A program made the position numbers and the translations under genes. Below, piece by piece: positions 25,546 to 34,150 of a stretch of DNA of 64,000 nt (within the stretch, counting starts at the first letter, position 1; each line of letters opens with the position of its first letter). Source of the DNA: Marinifilum breve (GTDB lineage Bacteria > Bacteroidota > Bacteroidia > Bacteroidales > Marinifilaceae); contig NZ_QFLI01000015.1 of the NCBI RefSeq assembly GCF_003202155.1, forward strand, positions 1 through 64,000, written 5' to 3'. The notes beneath the pieces were generated by a model. The model did not search any database and was not told where the DNA came from. It worked only from the letters and a program-made list of their open reading frames with translations.

Positions 25546-27012
25546 ATGAAATCATTAAAATATATCATATTATTCCTTTTCATCAGCAGCCTTTCTCAAT
25601 CATGCTCGGATGATTTTTTAAAGGAAGTTGACCCTAATAACATTTCCAACCAAACATTTTGGCAAACGGAAGCTCATGCCAGAGCTGGAATTAATTCCCT
25701 TTATGGCGCATTAAGCATGAATTACAATTATGGTGTATTTGAATACATCTACATGCCTGAAAATTGGCGTTCTGATGAATTTATTCACAAAGATGCAGCA
25801 TACCCAAGTTGGGGAACTCTATCAACATTTACCAACAATTCAAATGTAGGAGAAGTTAGTTCTTATTACAGCAATTGTTATTCAATTATATCAAAAGCAA
25901 ACCAGTGTATTGCTCACATTCCAGAATGTGACATGGCTCAGGACAGTGAAGAAGCTAATAAGAAACTTATTGATGAATATGTAGCTGAAGCTAAATTCTT
26001 TAGAGCATATGCTTATTTTAGATTGTTAAAAAACTTTAGAAATCCTCCATTCGTAGTTGAAGAGGTTACTAGTTTGGACATGCTACATCCTACTCAAGTG
26101 GAAAGAAATAAAATTTGGGAGTTGGTAATTGACGATTTAAAATTTGCTGTAAGCAACTTACCGTCTAAAACTACTCGCACAGACGGTCGCGCCACAAGTG
26201 GGTCCGCAGCTGGCTATCTAGCAAGTGTTTACATGTTCAATCAAAACTATACCGATGCGTTGCCTGTTTTGAAAAACATCATCGATGGAACTTATGGCAC
26301 ATATAATTTAACAGCTACTTACAGAGAGAATTTCAATGGAACAAATGAAAATAACATTGAATCTTTGTTTGAAATTCAATATGCTGTAAGTCCTAAAAAG
26401 TGGAGAACTACCCATACACTTGAAGCAACATTTGCTTGGTGGGGAGTTGGTGTGGCAACCCCATGGATGGTTGATGTATTAAATAATAGCAAAGATAAAG
26501 ATGATAATATTGATCAACGAGCTCAGGATGCATTATATGGACAATTTGCAGGGTATGAAAATTGGCTTGAAAAATGGAATATGGATGACAGTGTAGAAGA
26601 TGGAACAGGAACATATGCTGTTAATAATTTGGTACAATTGAGATTTGCTGAAATTCTACTTTATTATGCGGAGGCATTAGGTGAAAATAGTTCTGATAAA
26701 ATATCGGAAGCATACACTTACATTAATAGGGTAAGGTTGAGAAACAATCTGAATGATCTACCTGCTGGAGATCAAAACCAATTTAGAAAGGATATCATGA
26801 CAGAACGATCTATAGAACTTTGTTTTGAAAGCAAAAGATGGTATGATCTTATTAGATGGGATTCTGCTGGTTGGATTGATCTTAAGCAAACCTTAATTGA
26901 TAACAAAAAGCCTGGTGCATCGAATTTTGATCCTGCAAAACATACCTTCTATCCTATTCCTGATCATGAATATGAGACAAATCCAAATTTGGATAGAAAT
27001 CTACAATGGTAA
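25546..27012 (+). CDS. SusD/RagB family nutrient-binding lipoprotein
   Basis: A 488-residue protein with signal peptide and lipobox LSQSC (Cys20), an N-terminal SusD-like part (NQTFWQTEAHARAGINSLYGAL), TPR helix AEAKFFRAYAYFRLLKNFRNPPFV (about 146-170) and the C-terminal RagB/SusD part with LRFAEILLYYAEALGE...AYTYINRVRLRN and MTERSIELCFESKRWYDLIRW. The C-terminus TNPNLDRNLQW is typical. It pairs with the SusC encoded just upstream as the surface lid. A strong hairpin at 27072 ends this pair before the LysO genes. Confidence 0.95.
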   Translation: MKSLKYIILFLFISSLSQSCSDDFLKEVDPNNISNQTFWQTEAHARAGINSLYGALSMNYNYGVFEYIYMPENWRSDEFIHKDAAYPSWGTLSTFTNNSNVGEVSSYYSNCYSIISKANQCIAHIPECDMAQDSEEANKKLIDEYVAEAKFFRAYAYFRLLKNFRNPPFVVEEVTSLDMLHPTQVERNKIWELVIDDLKFAVSNLPSKTTRTDGRATSGSAAGYLASVYMFNQNYTDALPVLKNIIDGTYGTYNLTATYRENFNGTNENNIESLFEIQYAVSPKKWRTTHTLEATFAWWGVGVATPWMVDVLNNSKDKDDNIDQRAQDALYGQFAGYENWLEKWNMDDSVEDGTGTYAVNNLVQLRFAEILLYYAEALGENSSDKISEAYTYINRVRLRNNLNDLPAGDQNQFRKDIMTERSIELCFESKRWYDLIRWDSAGWIDLKQTLIDNKKPGASNFDPAKHTFYPIPDHEYETNPNLDRNLQW

Positions 27013-27071
27013 TAAACTTATAAACAAGTTAGAGTAGATTAGGTTAGTTAATTATTATTGATTCTAAGCTT

Positions 27072-27101
27072 GAAGTGCCCTCCATTAATTGAGGGCACTT
27101 C
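27072..27101 (+). terminator. Terminator after susC-susD
   Basis: Perfect 11-base arms gaagtgccctc / gagggcacttc with an 8-base loop, 60 bases past the susD stop. The following T-run is weak (catttgatt), so some read-through is possible. Confidence 0.7.
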
Positions 27102-27174
27102 ATTTGATTAGCCAATCTAACATTGCAATAAAATTTAAGTAAATTCACCCCGAAGAACAAAAAGATTATTTATC

Positions 27175-27447
27175 ATGATTACAGTTTTAGTATTAATGAC
27201 CTTGGGTATAGGATTGGGTTTTTTCGTAGGGAAGTTTCCCAAAGTGATTAAAGGGGTCGACAAAATGACTACATGGTCAATTTATTTACTTCTGTTCCTA
27301 TTAGGCATAGGGGTAGGATTAAATGAGAAAATCATAAACAACCTGCATACTATTGGTTTGCAAGCCCTAATTCTAACAATTGGTGCCATACTGGGTAGTT
27401 TGGTTTTCGCCTACATCACCTATAAACTATTTTTTAAAAGTAAATAA
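27175..27447 (+). CDS. LysO-family exporter, N-terminal subunit
   Basis: A 90-residue protein with three hydrophobic helices (ITVLVLMTLGIGLGFFVGKF, WSIYLLLFLLGIGVGLN, LQALILTIGAILGSLVFAYITYKLFF). It matches the N-terminal part of LysO (DUF340), which in E. coli is a single protein of about 300 residues exporting L-lysine. Here the rest is encoded by the next gene, 23 bases on and in another frame, and the two together give the usual length. Bacteroidota often carry the split form. It may export lysine or another amino acid released from imported peptides. Confidence 0.82.
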   Translation: MITVLVLMTLGIGLGFFVGKFPKVIKGVDKMTTWSIYLLLFLLGIGVGLNEKIINNLHTIGLQALILTIGAILGSLVFAYITYKLFFKSK

Positions 27448-27470
27448 GCTAACAACAGAATAATTTTGCC

Positions 27471-28076
27471 ATGAAGAACAGCCTTATCATACTTGGATTT
27501 TTTGCCTTGGGATTAATCCTGGGATTAACAAGATTTCTTCCAGAAGTAATTATGGAATCAGATTTTTCGCTATATGCTCTTTACTTACTAATGTTTCTAG
27601 TTGGTATTGGAATTGGTGCTGATCGATCATCCTGGAGAGTAATCAAAGAAACCAATATTAAAATTATACTAGTCCCGCTTTGTGTTATCATTGGGTCATT
27701 AGTTGGGGTTGGAGTAATTTCAATATTTACTCCCGAAATTCAATTAAAAGAAGCCTTAGCCGTTGGTGCTGGATTCGGATACTATAGTTTATCTTCTATT
27801 TTCATTACCCAAATCAGTGGGGAAACACTAGGTGTAATAGCTCTACTTTCTAATATTTTACGTGAAATAATAACCTTACTTGCTGTTCCTATTTTTGTTA
27901 AATACTTTGGCAAACTTGCAGGAATTGCTTCTGGTGGTGCAACAGCAATGGATACAACACTTCCGATCATCTCAAAATACACAGGAAAAGAATGGGCAAT
28001 CATAGCAATATTTAGTGGAATTGTATTAACAATCCTGGTTCCTTTCCTTGTTCCTTTTATCTTGGAAGTGTTATAA
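27471..28076 (+). CDS. lysO: LysO-family amino-acid exporter, main subunit
   Basis: A 201-residue, multi-helix membrane protein. It begins with its own N-terminal LysO-like repeat (LIILGFFALGLILGLTRFLP, ALYLLMFLVGIGIGADR), then GVGVISIFTPEIQLKEALAVGAGFGYYSLSSIFITQ, LREIITLLAVPIFVKYFGKLAGIASGGATAMDTTLPII and a last helix pair. The GGA.AMDT.LP motif is the LysO signature. It works with the 90-residue partner upstream. Placement in a peptide-use locus fits a need to discharge excess amino acids when peptides are the nutrient. Confidence 0.88.
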   Translation: MKNSLIILGFFALGLILGLTRFLPEVIMESDFSLYALYLLMFLVGIGIGADRSSWRVIKETNIKIILVPLCVIIGSLVGVGVISIFTPEIQLKEALAVGAGFGYYSLSSIFITQISGETLGVIALLSNILREIITLLAVPIFVKYFGKLAGIASGGATAMDTTLPIISKYTGKEWAIIAIFSGIVLTILVPFLVPFILEVL

Positions 28077-28138
28077 TTATTCCCTTTTCCAAATCAGTTC
28101 TATTTAAAACAAGCACCTTATTTTGTTTTAATTATTCT

Positions 28139-28207
28139 ACCTGATTAATAATTATTTAATCAGGTATAGTTTTTACGCTTTTAAAATAATAATTAGCGTT
28201 TTTTTTC
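28139..28207 (+). terminator. Double terminator after the LysO genes
   Basis: Two stem-loops lie in series: acctgattaa / ttaatcaggt (28139-28165) and acgct...agcgt (28175-28199), followed by eight T. This separates the susCD-lysO unit from the peptidase operon, which therefore needs its own promoter. Confidence 0.65.
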
Positions 28208-28235
28208 TAAATTTACCGAAGACAAATTCAATTGT

Positions 28236-28310
28236 ATGTTCTTATTCAACGACTACATAACACGCTACAATGATTCGTACAAAGGATTGTACGAATGCTG
28301 GATTTGTTAA
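28236..28310 (+). CDS. Candidate leader peptide, 24 aa, with conserved GLYEC-x-IC end
   Basis: ATG at 28236 opens 24 codons ending DSYKGLYECWIC-stop, 109 bases before the Xaa-Pro aminopeptidase gene and just after a strong terminator. It is the counterpart of the 23-codon ORF at 22029: Y-x2-S-[HY]-[RK]-G-L-[FY]-E-C-x-I-C-stop is shared while the N-terminal halves differ. A near-match to a -7 box (TAAATTTA, about 28208-28215) lies upstream. A shared leader would tie the transporter unit and the peptidase unit to one signal. Translation is not proven. Confidence 0.6.
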   Translation: MFLFNDYITRYNDSYKGLYECWIC

Positions 28311-28362
28311 TTCCTCCCCTCTACAAGAACATTTCAGATATTTTTTATCAACAATTTATGCC

Positions 28363-28391
28363 TTCTATTGGAATAGCTATATCCTTTAGAA
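28363..28391 (+). promoter_or_regulatory. Leader hairpin after the second short ORF
   Basis: TTCTA...TTAGAA and GGAATA...TATATCC arms form an imperfect stem containing ATTGGAATAGCTA, which resembles ATTGAAATAGCTA in the hairpin after the first short ORF (22115-22129). It lies 29 bases before the aminopeptidase start. Confidence 0.4.
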
Positions 28392-28419
28392 TTTAATAAA
28401 GCACCATAAACCCAATCTT

Positions 28420-29802
28420 ATGTTTACGAAAGAAACTTATCAAAAACGTCGAGAATTATTAAAATCAACGGTAAAATCCGGCATTCTTCTATTTTTAGGG
28501 AATGATGAATGCGGAATGAATTATGCCGATAACACCTACCATTACCGTCAGGACAGCACATTCTTGTATTTCTTTGGATCTGATTATGCCGGATTAAATG
28601 CAATAATCGATATCGATGAAAACAGAGAAATTATTTTCGGAGATGAACTAAGTATCGACCATATCGTTTGGATAGGAACTCAACCAACCATCAAAGAGAA
28701 AAGTGAAGCTGTAGGCATTTACGAAACAGCTCCTTCTGGTGAGTTACAAGACTATCTAAGCAAGGCTAGTTCTCAAGGCAGAAAAATACATTACTTGCCT
28801 CCTTATCGTCCTGAACATCAAGTTAAGTTGCTTAACTGGTTGAATATTCATCTAAATCAAGCAGTAGAGAACTCATCGGCAGAATTTGTTCAGGCAGTAG
28901 TAAATCAAAGAAATTATAAATCTGAAGAAGAAATTATTCAAATTGAAGAAGCAGTAAACATTACGGCTGACATGCACCTAACTGCCATGAGAATGGCTAA
29001 ACCTGGAATGAAAGAATCGGAAATTGCAGCTGCGGTACAAGAGGTTGCAATTAGAGCTGGTGGACAGCTTTCATTTCCAACCATTGCTACAATAAATGGA
29101 CAAACCCTTCACAATCACTATCACGGGAACACAATTAAAAGTGGCGATATGGTTTTAATTGATTGTGGTGCTGAAAACGGCATGCACTACGCAGGAGACA
29201 TGTCGAGCACTTTTCCAGTAAGCAAAACTTTCACAGAGCGACAAAGAGAAATTTATCAGATCGCATTAAATGCACATGAAGCTGCTATTGCGGAACTAAG
29301 ACCAGGTGTTCGATTTAAAGATGTACACTTGAAAGCTTGTAAAACCATTGCCGAAGGAATGAAACAAATGGGTTTCATGAAAGGTGATATGGATGAAGCT
29401 GTTCAGCAAGGTGCACATGCTCTATTTTTTCAATGTGGACTAGGCCATATGATGGGCTTGGATGTTCATGACATGGAAAACCTTGGTGAAGTATATGTTG
29501 GTTACAATGGAGAGGCCAAAAGTACTCAATTTGGCTTAAAATCATTGCGTCTGGGAAGAGAACTAGAACCCGGATTCGTTTTAACAATTGAACCGGGAAT
29601 CTATTTTATTCCTGAATTGATTGATAGATGGAAGGCTGAAAAGAAATTCACCGATTTTATCAACTACGATAAAGTAGAACAATATAAGGATTTTGGAGGC
29701 TTAAGAAATGAGGAAGATTTCTTAATTACCAATGATGGAGCTCGTCTATTAGGTAAGCCAATTCCAAAAACCATTTATGATGTAGAATCTCAAAGATCAT
29801 AG
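28420..29802 (+). CDS. pepP: Xaa-Pro aminopeptidase (aminopeptidase P, M24B)
   Basis: A 460-residue cytoplasmic enzyme that removes the N-terminal residue from peptides with proline in second place. An N-terminal creatinase-like domain (1-170) is followed by the pita-bread M24 domain. The dinuclear metal ligands are visible: D248 (VLIDCG), D260 (YAGDMSSTF), H343 (GLGHMMG), E391 (LTIEPGIYF) and E431 (GLRNEEDF). It has no signal peptide. It is the first structural gene of the plus-strand peptidase operon after the leader ORF at 28236. It is the cytoplasmic step for imported Xaa-Pro peptides. Confidence 0.94.
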   Translation: MFTKETYQKRRELLKSTVKSGILLFLGNDECGMNYADNTYHYRQDSTFLYFFGSDYAGLNAIIDIDENREIIFGDELSIDHIVWIGTQPTIKEKSEAVGIYETAPSGELQDYLSKASSQGRKIHYLPPYRPEHQVKLLNWLNIHLNQAVENSSAEFVQAVVNQRNYKSEEEIIQIEEAVNITADMHLTAMRMAKPGMKESEIAAAVQEVAIRAGGQLSFPTIATINGQTLHNHYHGNTIKSGDMVLIDCGAENGMHYAGDMSSTFPVSKTFTERQREIYQIALNAHEAAIAELRPGVRFKDVHLKACKTIAEGMKQMGFMKGDMDEAVQQGAHALFFQCGLGHMMGLDVHDMENLGEVYVGYNGEAKSTQFGLKSLRLGRELEPGFVLTIEPGIYFIPELIDRWKAEKKFTDFINYDKVEQYKDFGGLRNEEDFLITNDGARLLGKPIPKTIYDVESQRS

Positions 29803-29865
29803 TTAGTTTTTGTTTCCATCAGGAGGGTGAGAACTTAAAAACTCCCCTCCGCCATTTTTGAATCC

Positions 29866-30825
29866 ATGCTAATTCTCAACCAAAAACAAATAGAAAGTCT
29901 ACTTTCAAGAAGTGAGGTTCTGGAAGCAATTGAAGACGCTTTTACAATTTTTCAAGAAGGCAACTTTGATATGCCAGACAGAATGCACGCCAACTATAAC
30001 AACATTACGTTATTGTTAATGCCGTGCTTCACAAGTCAATATTTCGGAACAAAACTGGTTAGTGTAAATCCCCAAAATCAAGCTATCGGAAAACCTTCCA
30101 TTTATGGAAACATGATTTTGAATGATTCCGAAACAGGTGAACCATTGGCTTTATTAAATGGTGCAGCTTTAACTGCTGTAAGAACAGGTGCTGTTGGCGC
30201 AACTGGCATGAAGTACATCAGCAAAGAATCATCCGAAAGTGTTGGAATTATTGGAACAGGAACTCAAGGATTTACTCAAGCATTATTTGCTTGTACTGTG
30301 CGTCCCATAAAAAAAATCAATGTATTTGATTTGGATGATAAGAAGCTAACTGAATTCATTAATAAACTTCAAAAGAAATTACCTGAAATAGAATTTAATG
30401 GTATGAATTCATCAGAAGAGTTAGTCAAAAAATCAGATATCATTGTTTGTGCGACAAGCTCAGAAAACCCTGTAATTCCTAATGATCCGAATTTACTTAA
30501 AGACAAATGTTTTATTGGGATAGGATCATACAAACCAAACATGAGAGAATTCCCTGATGCTTTGTTTTCTCAAATTACAAAGGTATGGGTAGATACTCCT
30601 TTTGCTGCCAAAGAAAGTGGCGATATCGTAACACCACTAGAGAATAATCTCTTGCAGAAAAATCAGGTAAACACCATAAGTACTTTGGTTGCAAACAAGC
30701 ATTATGACCAAGCAGGAACTACCTTTTTTAAATCAGTAGGAATGGCATTGTTCGATGTTGTTGTAGCTGAATATTTATACAAAAAAGCAATTAAAGAAAA
30801 CATAGGAACCCAAGCAGACTTATAA
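29866..30825 (+). CDS. Ornithine cyclodeaminase/mu-crystallin family protein, likely delta1-pyrroline-2-carboxylate reductase
   Basis: A 319-residue protein of the OCD/mu-crystallin superfamily with a substrate half (GTKLVSVNPQNQ, LLNGAALTAVRTGAVGATG, about 62-115) and an NAD(P)-binding Rossmann loop GIIGTGTQG (about 127-135). Some members reduce delta1-pyrroline-2-carboxylate to proline. That product is exactly what the trans-3-hydroxyproline dehydratase encoded two genes on would make, so this role is preferred over ornithine cyclodeaminase or alanine dehydrogenase. The gene lies 2 bases from the next start. The family is certain; the reaction is inferred from context. Confidence 0.85.
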   Translation: MLILNQKQIESLLSRSEVLEAIEDAFTIFQEGNFDMPDRMHANYNNITLLLMPCFTSQYFGTKLVSVNPQNQAIGKPSIYGNMILNDSETGEPLALLNGAALTAVRTGAVGATGMKYISKESSESVGIIGTGTQGFTQALFACTVRPIKKINVFDLDDKKLTEFINKLQKKLPEIEFNGMNSSEELVKKSDIIVCATSSENPVIPNDPNLLKDKCFIGIGSYKPNMREFPDALFSQITKVWVDTPFAAKESGDIVTPLENNLLQKNQVNTISTLVANKHYDQAGTTFFKSVGMALFDVVVAEYLYKKAIKENIGTQADL

Positions 30826-30826
30826 A

Positions 30827-33085
30827 ATGACACGAACTCCTTACATACTCATATTTGTTCTAATTTTTAGCACTTGCAGATTATTTGCACAAGGAGAGCT
30901 AAAAGATTATCAGGAAGCTGAAAAATGGCTTTGGAACAACATCGAAAGTAAAATTTACAAAAGCAATATATATCCCAATTGGATTGGAAAGGGTGATTCC
31001 CTTTGGTACAGTACAAAAACTCGAAAAGGTACTGAATACTTTTTGGTTGACATTAAAAACAAGAAACAACAAGAACTTTTCGATCACCAAAAAATGAGCG
31101 AAATCCTTAGCTCATATACTGGTAAAGAATTAAAAAGCTACGGCTTAAAATTAAAAAGCATCAAACTCAAAAATCAAAAAGAGCTTGATTTTAGATTGGA
31201 TACTTTCTTGCTATCAGTTGATTTAGTATCCTATAATGTTTCGAAAAGAGATCAACCAAAGAAATACACCAATCAGGAATTGGTATCGCCAAATAAGAAA
31301 AAAGTTGCCTTTATTAAGGATTACAACCTATTTCTTAAAGATGGTAATGAGGAAAAACAACTGACTAATGATGGCAATGAGGAGTTGAGTTATGGAACCT
31401 CAATCTCCTGGTACTTTGTTCGAAATGAAAGTAAGAATCAGAAAATGGAATATGAGATTGATGCTTATTGGTCTCCTGATTCAAGATACTTGATATGCGC
31501 AAAGTACAATCGCAAGCATACTCAAAAGCTTTTCATGTATCAATCTAAACCAAAAGATGGATTTAGAGCGGAAGTTTATTCTTATGAAAGACCCATTGCC
31601 GGCGACAAAGACCTTACCAGAGTATCATATGTGATTTTTGACACTGAAACAGGTAAAACAATTGATTGTGATCTTCCTGAAAACGCAACTTTTCTGGAGT
31701 ATGGATTCCAATGGAAATCGAACACAAAAGCCTATACTTTGAGATACTATCGTGGATATCAAAAAAGAGAATTGATTGAGGTAGATGTGGAATCTGGTAC
31801 AAGCAGACCTATTGTTTCTGAGGTAGCTGATACCTATGTCGATCCAAATATGCACATCTACAAAGTAAACAAGGATGCTGATGATGTAATTTGGTCATCA
31901 GAAAAGGATGGCTGGCACCATATTTACCGATATGACTATGCTAGTGGTGAATTTAAAAATCAAATTACCAAAGGTGAATTTGTTGTAAGAGAAATTTGCA
32001 AAGTAGACTACAAAAAGAAAAAAATCTACTTTAGAGCAAATGGAAATGAAAAGGGAGATCCTTATTATACTTACCTCTACTCTATCAATTTTGATGGCAG
32101 TGGGATGAAGTTGTTATCACCTGAAAATGCCTATCATACTTGTAAAATCAGCCCTAATGGCAAATATGTATTCGACAACTACTCTCGTATTGACCTTCCG
32201 GATCAATTTGTAGTTAGAAGTGCAAAAAATGGCAAAACAATAATGGATGTTGCCAAAACAGACATTGATGACATCCTTAAAATGGGTTGGAAAGCTCCTG
32301 AAATGTATAAGGTAAAAGGTAGAGACAATGAAACCGATATTTACGGTGTAATTTATAGACCATTCAATTTTGATGCTTCAAAATCTTATCCAGTTATTGA
32401 CGGCACCTATTCTGGTCCACAAACCATTCGAACTCCAAAAACTTTCCGTGGCGGATTGGTGAACATGGATGTTCCAATGGCTCAAATTGGTTTTGTTGTA
32501 GTTACAGTTGATGGCTTGGGCTCAGCCTTTAGATCGAAAAAATTCCACGATGTTTCCTATAAAAATCTAGGTGATATAGGTGCTCCGGATCATATCAAGG
32601 CAATTAAAGATTTGGCAAAAAAATATCCATATATGGATACAAACAATGTTGGTATTTACGGACATTCAGCAGGTGGATATGATGCCACACATGCTTTGTT
32701 GACGCATCCGGATTTCTATAAAGTAGGAGTATCTTCTGCTGGAAATCACGACCACAGAAGTGCAAAAGCATGGTGGCCTGAATTGTACATGGGATTCCCG
32801 GCAGAAAAGCATTATGACGAACAATCGAATTTCTTTTTGGCAGATCAACTAGAAGGAAAGCTATTGATGGTTCATGGCAATATGGACAATAATGTAAATC
32901 CAGCAGCTTCAATTCGTATGGCTGACGAATTGATTAAAGCCAATAAAGATTTTGAATTAATTCTGCTTCCAGGCAAAGATCATGGTACTTGCTACTATGA
33001 CAAATATTTTATTCGCAAGCGTTGGGACTTCTTTGTAAATTACTTGATGCACAAACAAGCGCCAAAAGAATTCAAAATCAACTAA
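30827..33085 (+). CDS. Dipeptidyl-peptidase IV-like S9 family serine peptidase
   Basis: A 752-residue protein with a signal peptide (PYILIFVLIFSTCRLFAQ), an N-terminal beta-propeller of the DPPIV_N type (roughly 100-480) and a C-terminal alpha/beta-hydrolase. The catalytic triad reads S614 in YGHSAGGYD, D687 in GNMDNNV and H719 in GKDHGTC. The family releases Xaa-Pro (or Xaa-Ala) dipeptides from N-termini. It acts in the periplasm or outside. The start lies directly after the reductase stop, so the genes are co-transcribed. The DPP-IV double-Glu motif is not obvious, so substrate detail is open. Confidence 0.92.
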   Translation: MTRTPYILIFVLIFSTCRLFAQGELKDYQEAEKWLWNNIESKIYKSNIYPNWIGKGDSLWYSTKTRKGTEYFLVDIKNKKQQELFDHQKMSEILSSYTGKELKSYGLKLKSIKLKNQKELDFRLDTFLLSVDLVSYNVSKRDQPKKYTNQELVSPNKKKVAFIKDYNLFLKDGNEEKQLTNDGNEELSYGTSISWYFVRNESKNQKMEYEIDAYWSPDSRYLICAKYNRKHTQKLFMYQSKPKDGFRAEVYSYERPIAGDKDLTRVSYVIFDTETGKTIDCDLPENATFLEYGFQWKSNTKAYTLRYYRGYQKRELIEVDVESGTSRPIVSEVADTYVDPNMHIYKVNKDADDVIWSSEKDGWHHIYRYDYASGEFKNQITKGEFVVREICKVDYKKKKIYFRANGNEKGDPYYTYLYSINFDGSGMKLLSPENAYHTCKISPNGKYVFDNYSRIDLPDQFVVRSAKNGKTIMDVAKTDIDDILKMGWKAPEMYKVKGRDNETDIYGVIYRPFNFDASKSYPVIDGTYSGPQTIRTPKTFRGGLVNMDVPMAQIGFVVVTVDGLGSAFRSKKFHDVSYKNLGDIGAPDHIKAIKDLAKKYPYMDTNNVGIYGHSAGGYDATHALLTHPDFYKVGVSSAGNHDHRSAKAWWPELYMGFPAEKHYDEQSNFFLADQLEGKLLMVHGNMDNNVNPAASIRMADELIKANKDFELILLPGKDHGTCYYDKYFIRKRWDFFVNYLMHKQAPKEFKIN

Positions 33086-33094
33086 TCTATAGCT

Positions 33095-34135
33095 ATGAAT
33101 ATTACCGACAATTGGAATTGGATCCCTCCTAAGAACTGGTTAAAGATCAAAACCATTGATCTTCATACTGGAGGTGAACCTTTAAGGGTATATACTAGTG
33201 GGCTTCCTGAAATCAAAGGAAATACCATACTGGAAAAGAGAAGATACTTTAGAGATAATTTTGATTATATCAGAACAGGAACCATGTGGGAACCTCGCGG
33301 ACATGCTGATATGTATGGGGCGATTATTACTGAGGCTACAACTGAAGATGGCGACTTTGGTACTTTCTTCCTTCACAACGAAGGCTACAGTACCATGTGC
33401 GGTCATGCAATGATTGCCTTGGTAACACTGGTTTTAGATACAGGAATGATTGTTCGTGAAGAGCAAAATCCAACAATTAAAATCGATGCCCCTCCCGGAA
33501 GAATTACCTGCAAGGCATTCAGAAAAAATGGAAAGGTTGAAAAGGTAAGCTTTCAAAATGTTCCTTCTTTCATGCCGATGAAAGATCAGGTGGTAAATGT
33601 GCCTGAAATCGGAAATGTGAAGTTTGACATTGGCTATGGCGGAGCTTTTTATGCTTATGTACAGGCTGATGAATTGGACCTAAAATTAGATGAAACAGAT
33701 TACAATAAGCTAATTGATTATGGCAGAAAAATCAAATATGCCGTAAGGGATCAGTTTGAAATCAAGCATCCGGTAGAAGAGGATTTGAGTTTCTTGTACG
33801 GAACAATTTTTATTGGAGAGGCAAAAGATCTGAATCACCACACTAGAAATGTCTGCATTTTCGCTGAAGGTGAAGTTGATCGTTCTTCAACTGGATCTGG
33901 TGTAAGCGGGCGTGCTGCCATACATTATGCCAAAGGTGAACTGGAAAAAGATGAAGAGATCATCATCGAAAGTATTCTTGGCACCTGCATGAGTGTTAAA
34001 GTTGTAGATAGCTGTGTTTATCAAGGCATGAATGCTATCATTCCAGAAGTAAGTGGTACAGCTTCTATTACCGGACAAAATGAATTCTATTTCGATCCAA
34101 ATGATCCATTAAAGGATGGATTTATTTTCAGATAA
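33095..34135 (+). CDS. Trans-3-hydroxy-L-proline dehydratase (proline racemase superfamily, Cys/Thr type)
   Basis: A 346-residue cytoplasmic enzyme of the proline racemase fold. The first catalytic cysteine is present (STMCGHAM, C102). The second active-site position is threonine (DRSSTGSG, T266) where racemases and 4-hydroxyproline epimerases have cysteine (DRSPCGTG). The Cys/Thr pair is the known mark of trans-3-hydroxy-L-proline dehydratase, which yields delta1-pyrroline-2-carboxylate. The reductase at 29866 would turn that into proline. It lies 9 bases after the DPP-IV-like gene. Trans-3-hydroxyproline occurs in collagen, which fits the peptidase setting. Confidence 0.88.
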   Translation: MNITDNWNWIPPKNWLKIKTIDLHTGGEPLRVYTSGLPEIKGNTILEKRRYFRDNFDYIRTGTMWEPRGHADMYGAIITEATTEDGDFGTFFLHNEGYSTMCGHAMIALVTLVLDTGMIVREEQNPTIKIDAPPGRITCKAFRKNGKVEKVSFQNVPSFMPMKDQVVNVPEIGNVKFDIGYGGAFYAYVQADELDLKLDETDYNKLIDYGRKIKYAVRDQFEIKHPVEEDLSFLYGTIFIGEAKDLNHHTRNVCIFAEGEVDRSSTGSGVSGRAAIHYAKGELEKDEEIIIESILGTCMSVKVVDSCVYQGMNAIIPEVSGTASITGQNEFYFDPNDPLKDGFIFR

Positions 34136-34150
34136 AAACAAAATCTAATC

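Noticed and set aside
27175-28076. Frameshifted single lysO gene
   Set aside because: The two parts have separate starts, a clean 23-base gap and the second part carries its own N-terminal helices; the split form is usual in Bacteroidota.
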